From: Brucella anthropi ATCC 49188
GTDB taxonomy: Bacteria > Pseudomonadota > Alphaproteobacteria > Rhizobiales > Rhizobiaceae
DNA length: 64,000 nt
Direction: 5' to 3'
NCBI RefSeq assembly: GCF_000017405.1
Contig: NC_009668.1
Coordinates: forward strand, 1,328,001 to 1,392,000
This document shows, in pieces, positions 62,250 through 64,000 of the stretch; the first letter of the stretch is position 1, and each line of letters starts with the position of its first letter. A program made the position numbers and the translations under genes. The notes under the pieces are model-generated. The model searched no databases and was not told the DNA's origin. It saw nothing but the letters and a program-made list of their open reading frames with translations.

Positions 62250-63968
62250 TTACGGTCCAGTTTTCGCGGGGACGCGAAGGAAAGCATCGAAGATTTTCTC
62301 GCTATCTCCAAAAGCGCTCACCATACCGTCGCGCATCACAGCGATTTTGTCGGTCACCGGCAGAATGCCCATTCGATGCGTGATGATCACAATTGTAATT
62401 TGCCTGCACTTCATGCGCTCTATGGCGTCGAACAACAGCCGCTCACCCTCATAGTCGAGACTGGAATTCGGATCATCAAGGACCACAAGAGGAGGGTTGC
62501 CATAGGCTGCGCGCGCCAGTCCCAATTGCTGGCGTTGCGCCCGCAGAAGCAAGGCGCCACCTTCGCCGATATCGGTTTCGTATCCCTGCGGCAGTCGCAT
62601 GATCGTCTCATGCAGTCCGACGAGTTTGGCAGCCTCGATAACCTTACGCGGATCCGAACCGTCGAGCCGACCGATGACATCTTTGATCGCGCCGCCGAAA
62701 AGTTCGATATCCTGCGGAAGATAGCCAATATGGCGGGCATTGTCGCAATGGCGAAGCAGCGAAATATCGATGCCGCCCAGAAGAGCACATCCGCAGGTTG
62801 GCCGTGAAACCCCAGCCAGAATTCGTCCGAGAGTCGATTTGCCCGATCCAGAAGGGCCGATCAAAGCAACACAATCACCCGGAGCGACCTGAAACGATAC
62901 GCCTCGCAGGATGAACCGATCCGATGAGGGGAACCGATAGCCGACATTGTCGAGAACGAGCTGGCCTTTGGGCTCCGGTAGCAGAATGGTTCGCTTGTTG
63001 TCTCCGGGTGCAACCAGAGTGAGCATCTTGTTCAGGCGGTTGAATGCGCCGCGCACGAAAGCCAGTGCCCGCCACGCGCCTATGGCGCCTTCTACAGGTG
63101 CCAGTCCACGCCCCAGCAACAGACTGGCGACAAAAATAATTCCGGGGTTGCTGTTGTTCTGGAGGACGAGCCATGTCGCGGCTCCCATCATCAAAATTTG
63201 CGTCAACGCACGCACCGATTTCGAGAATGCCTGAAGCACCTCTGTTCGACGCGCCACACCGTCCTGAGCCGCCCTGACAGCCTCGGCATCCCGGTAAATG
63301 AGGTGAGCTGCGCCATGTTGCATCCCCATCGCGCGGATTACACCGATATATTTGAGAGCCATTGTGAAGCGGGAATAGCTTCGTGCCTGCGCAATATTTG
63401 CCTGTTCATTCAATTCGCGCGTCGTGAATTCATTCAACAAGGCCAAAAGCAGCAGGCACAATGCACTGCTCAAGCCGATAAACCCGAGGAGCGGGTGAAC
63501 CAGAAAAAGCAGCACAAGAAAAACTGGGGCCCAGGGAATATCGAACAATAGCGCACATGATGGGGAATCCAGAAACTGGCGCAAAACGGAAAGGTCACGA
63601 TAATTTTCAGCGGCTGTTCCGGCATCAGTGCGCGCCGCATATTCGAAGGATGCATTCATGACGACAGGACGCAATTGACGATCGAGCCAGCTACCGATCC
63701 GGGAAAGCGCGGCGCGGCGTACGATATCGAGCAGAGACCCGACAATAACGGCTATCGCGATGATGATCGTCAGCATCAGCAAAGTATCAACACTGCGGCT
63801 CGACAGAACACGATCATAGATCTGAAGAAGATAGAGGGAGGGAGCAAGCAGAAAAATATTGTAGCCGCAACTATAGGCGAAGACCAAACCGAAGGCACCG
63901 GCACACCGACGCAAGGCAGCGACCAATGGGGTCACCGTATAGCGCGCTTGCGTAAATGCCGCTGTCAT
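62250..63968 (-). CDS. Type I secretion ABC permease/ATPase (PrtD/PrsD-like) with altered ATPase motifs
   Basis: The 572-residue protein has six transmembrane segments (to about 320) fused to an ABC domain of PrtD/HlyB type. Walker A is intact (GPSGSGKST, about 368). The signature, LSGGQ in the family, is LLRAQ here (in GALLLRAQRQQLGLARAAYG, about 471). The Walker B end reads VVLDDPNSSLD, with Asp in place of the catalytic Glu. The switch His (IITHRMG) is present. The family role is export of RTX-type proteins through the partner fusion protein. The altered motifs cast doubt on normal ATP hydrolysis. Confidence 0.88.
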   Translation of the reverse strand: MTAAFTQARYTVTPLVAALRRCAGAFGLVFAYSCGYNIFLLAPSLYLLQIYDRVLSSRSVDTLLMLTIIIAIAVIVGSLLDIVRRAALSRIGSWLDRQLRPVVMNASFEYAARTDAGTAAENYRDLSVLRQFLDSPSCALLFDIPWAPVFLVLLFLVHPLLGFIGLSSALCLLLLALLNEFTTRELNEQANIAQARSYSRFTMALKYIGVIRAMGMQHGAAHLIYRDAEAVRAAQDGVARRTEVLQAFSKSVRALTQILMMGAATWLVLQNNSNPGIIFVASLLLGRGLAPVEGAIGAWRALAFVRGAFNRLNKMLTLVAPGDNKRTILLPEPKGQLVLDNVGYRFPSSDRFILRGVSFQVAPGDCVALIGPSGSGKSTLGRILAGVSRPTCGCALLGGIDISLLRHCDNARHIGYLPQDIELFGGAIKDVIGRLDGSDPRKVIEAAKLVGLHETIMRLPQGYETDIGEGGALLLRAQRQQLGLARAAYGNPPLVVLDDPNSSLDYEGERLLFDAIERMKCRQITIVIITHRMGILPVTDKIAVMRDGMVSAFGDSEKIFDAFLRVPAKTGP

Positions 63969-64000
63969 GTGTCGTCTCCGTCGAGATCTCCATTGTTATC

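Overview
The window reads as chromosomal DNA of a free-living alphaproteobacterium of the Brucella/Ochrobactrum group (Rhizobiales). The evidence is a PdhS-type PAS histidine kinase, a linked zwf-pgl-edd Entner-Doudoroff operon, class I lysyl-tRNA synthetase, tRNA-His without G-1 and with discriminator A73, full CtrA boxes (TTAA-N7-TTAA), and one family of palindromic intergenic repeats scattered through the window. I see no phage, insertion sequence, CRISPR array or rRNA. Species assignment is inference.

Layout. 1-770: partial periplasmic binding protein behind a cobalamin riboswitch (minus strand). 998-4105: tctCBA tripartite tricarboxylate transporter. 4168-5873: small genes (one behind a perfect FNR box), an MgtC-like membrane protein and tRNA-His. 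6171-11874: pdhS with an upstream CtrA box, then an AsmA-like protein. 11877-16037: potFGHI putrescine transporter (minus). 16236-19675: ScfR/RamB-type regulator divergent from aceA, followed by an unusual chain of overlapping micro-ORFs. 19759-21925: bestrophin and two paralogous DUF2267/DUF2780-like proteins. 22048-24775: puuAB-like gamma-glutamylputrescine genes. 24863-28310: MarR regulator, ClC chloride channel, Tat-exported Hint-domain protein. 28680-29947: dmeF/dmeR cobalt-nickel efflux. 29955-30984: prephenate/arogenate dehydrogenase with a tyrosine-codon leader. 31061-33937: MFS transporter, Lrp regulator, azlCD. 34030-35360: ECF41 sigma factor and AhpD-like partner. 35743-41448: GST, LysR, GntR and MFS genes, an HD protein and an SDR. 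41722-45878: zwf-pgl-edd. 45983-51152: folD, Wzz-like protein, HD nucleotidase, membrane protein, proC. 51227-56204: five-gene peptide-type ABC importer. 56636-59478: small protein, TerB-like protein, class I LysRS. 60030-63968: LuxR-type regulator facing a type I secretion membrane-fusion/ABC pair.

How the genes work together. Polyamine uptake (potFGHI) and catabolism (puuAB) lie about 6 kb apart. ScfR and AceA form a glyoxylate-bypass unit with candidate operators between them. zwf-pgl-edd carries glucose-6-phosphate to KDPG. DmeR probably represses dmeF. The ECF41/AhpD pair overlaps by 3 nt and is presumably translationally coupled.

Most notable observations. (1) Downstream of aceA, three short ORFs overlap in series (19216-19452, 19449-19577, 19574-19675). 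The first two share an identical 18-residue C-terminus, GDGNWGDLLIPVIVTHDK, carried by a 60-nt direct repeat whose only two differences are synonymous. (2) A 16-codon leader with tandem Tyr codons and alternative hairpins precedes the prephenate dehydrogenase gene, whose Shine-Dalgarno sequence is itself in a hairpin. (3) The type I secretion ATPase has lost LSGGQ and the Walker-B glutamate. (4) Intergenic repeats supply stop codons to several genes through their TAGAGC edges.
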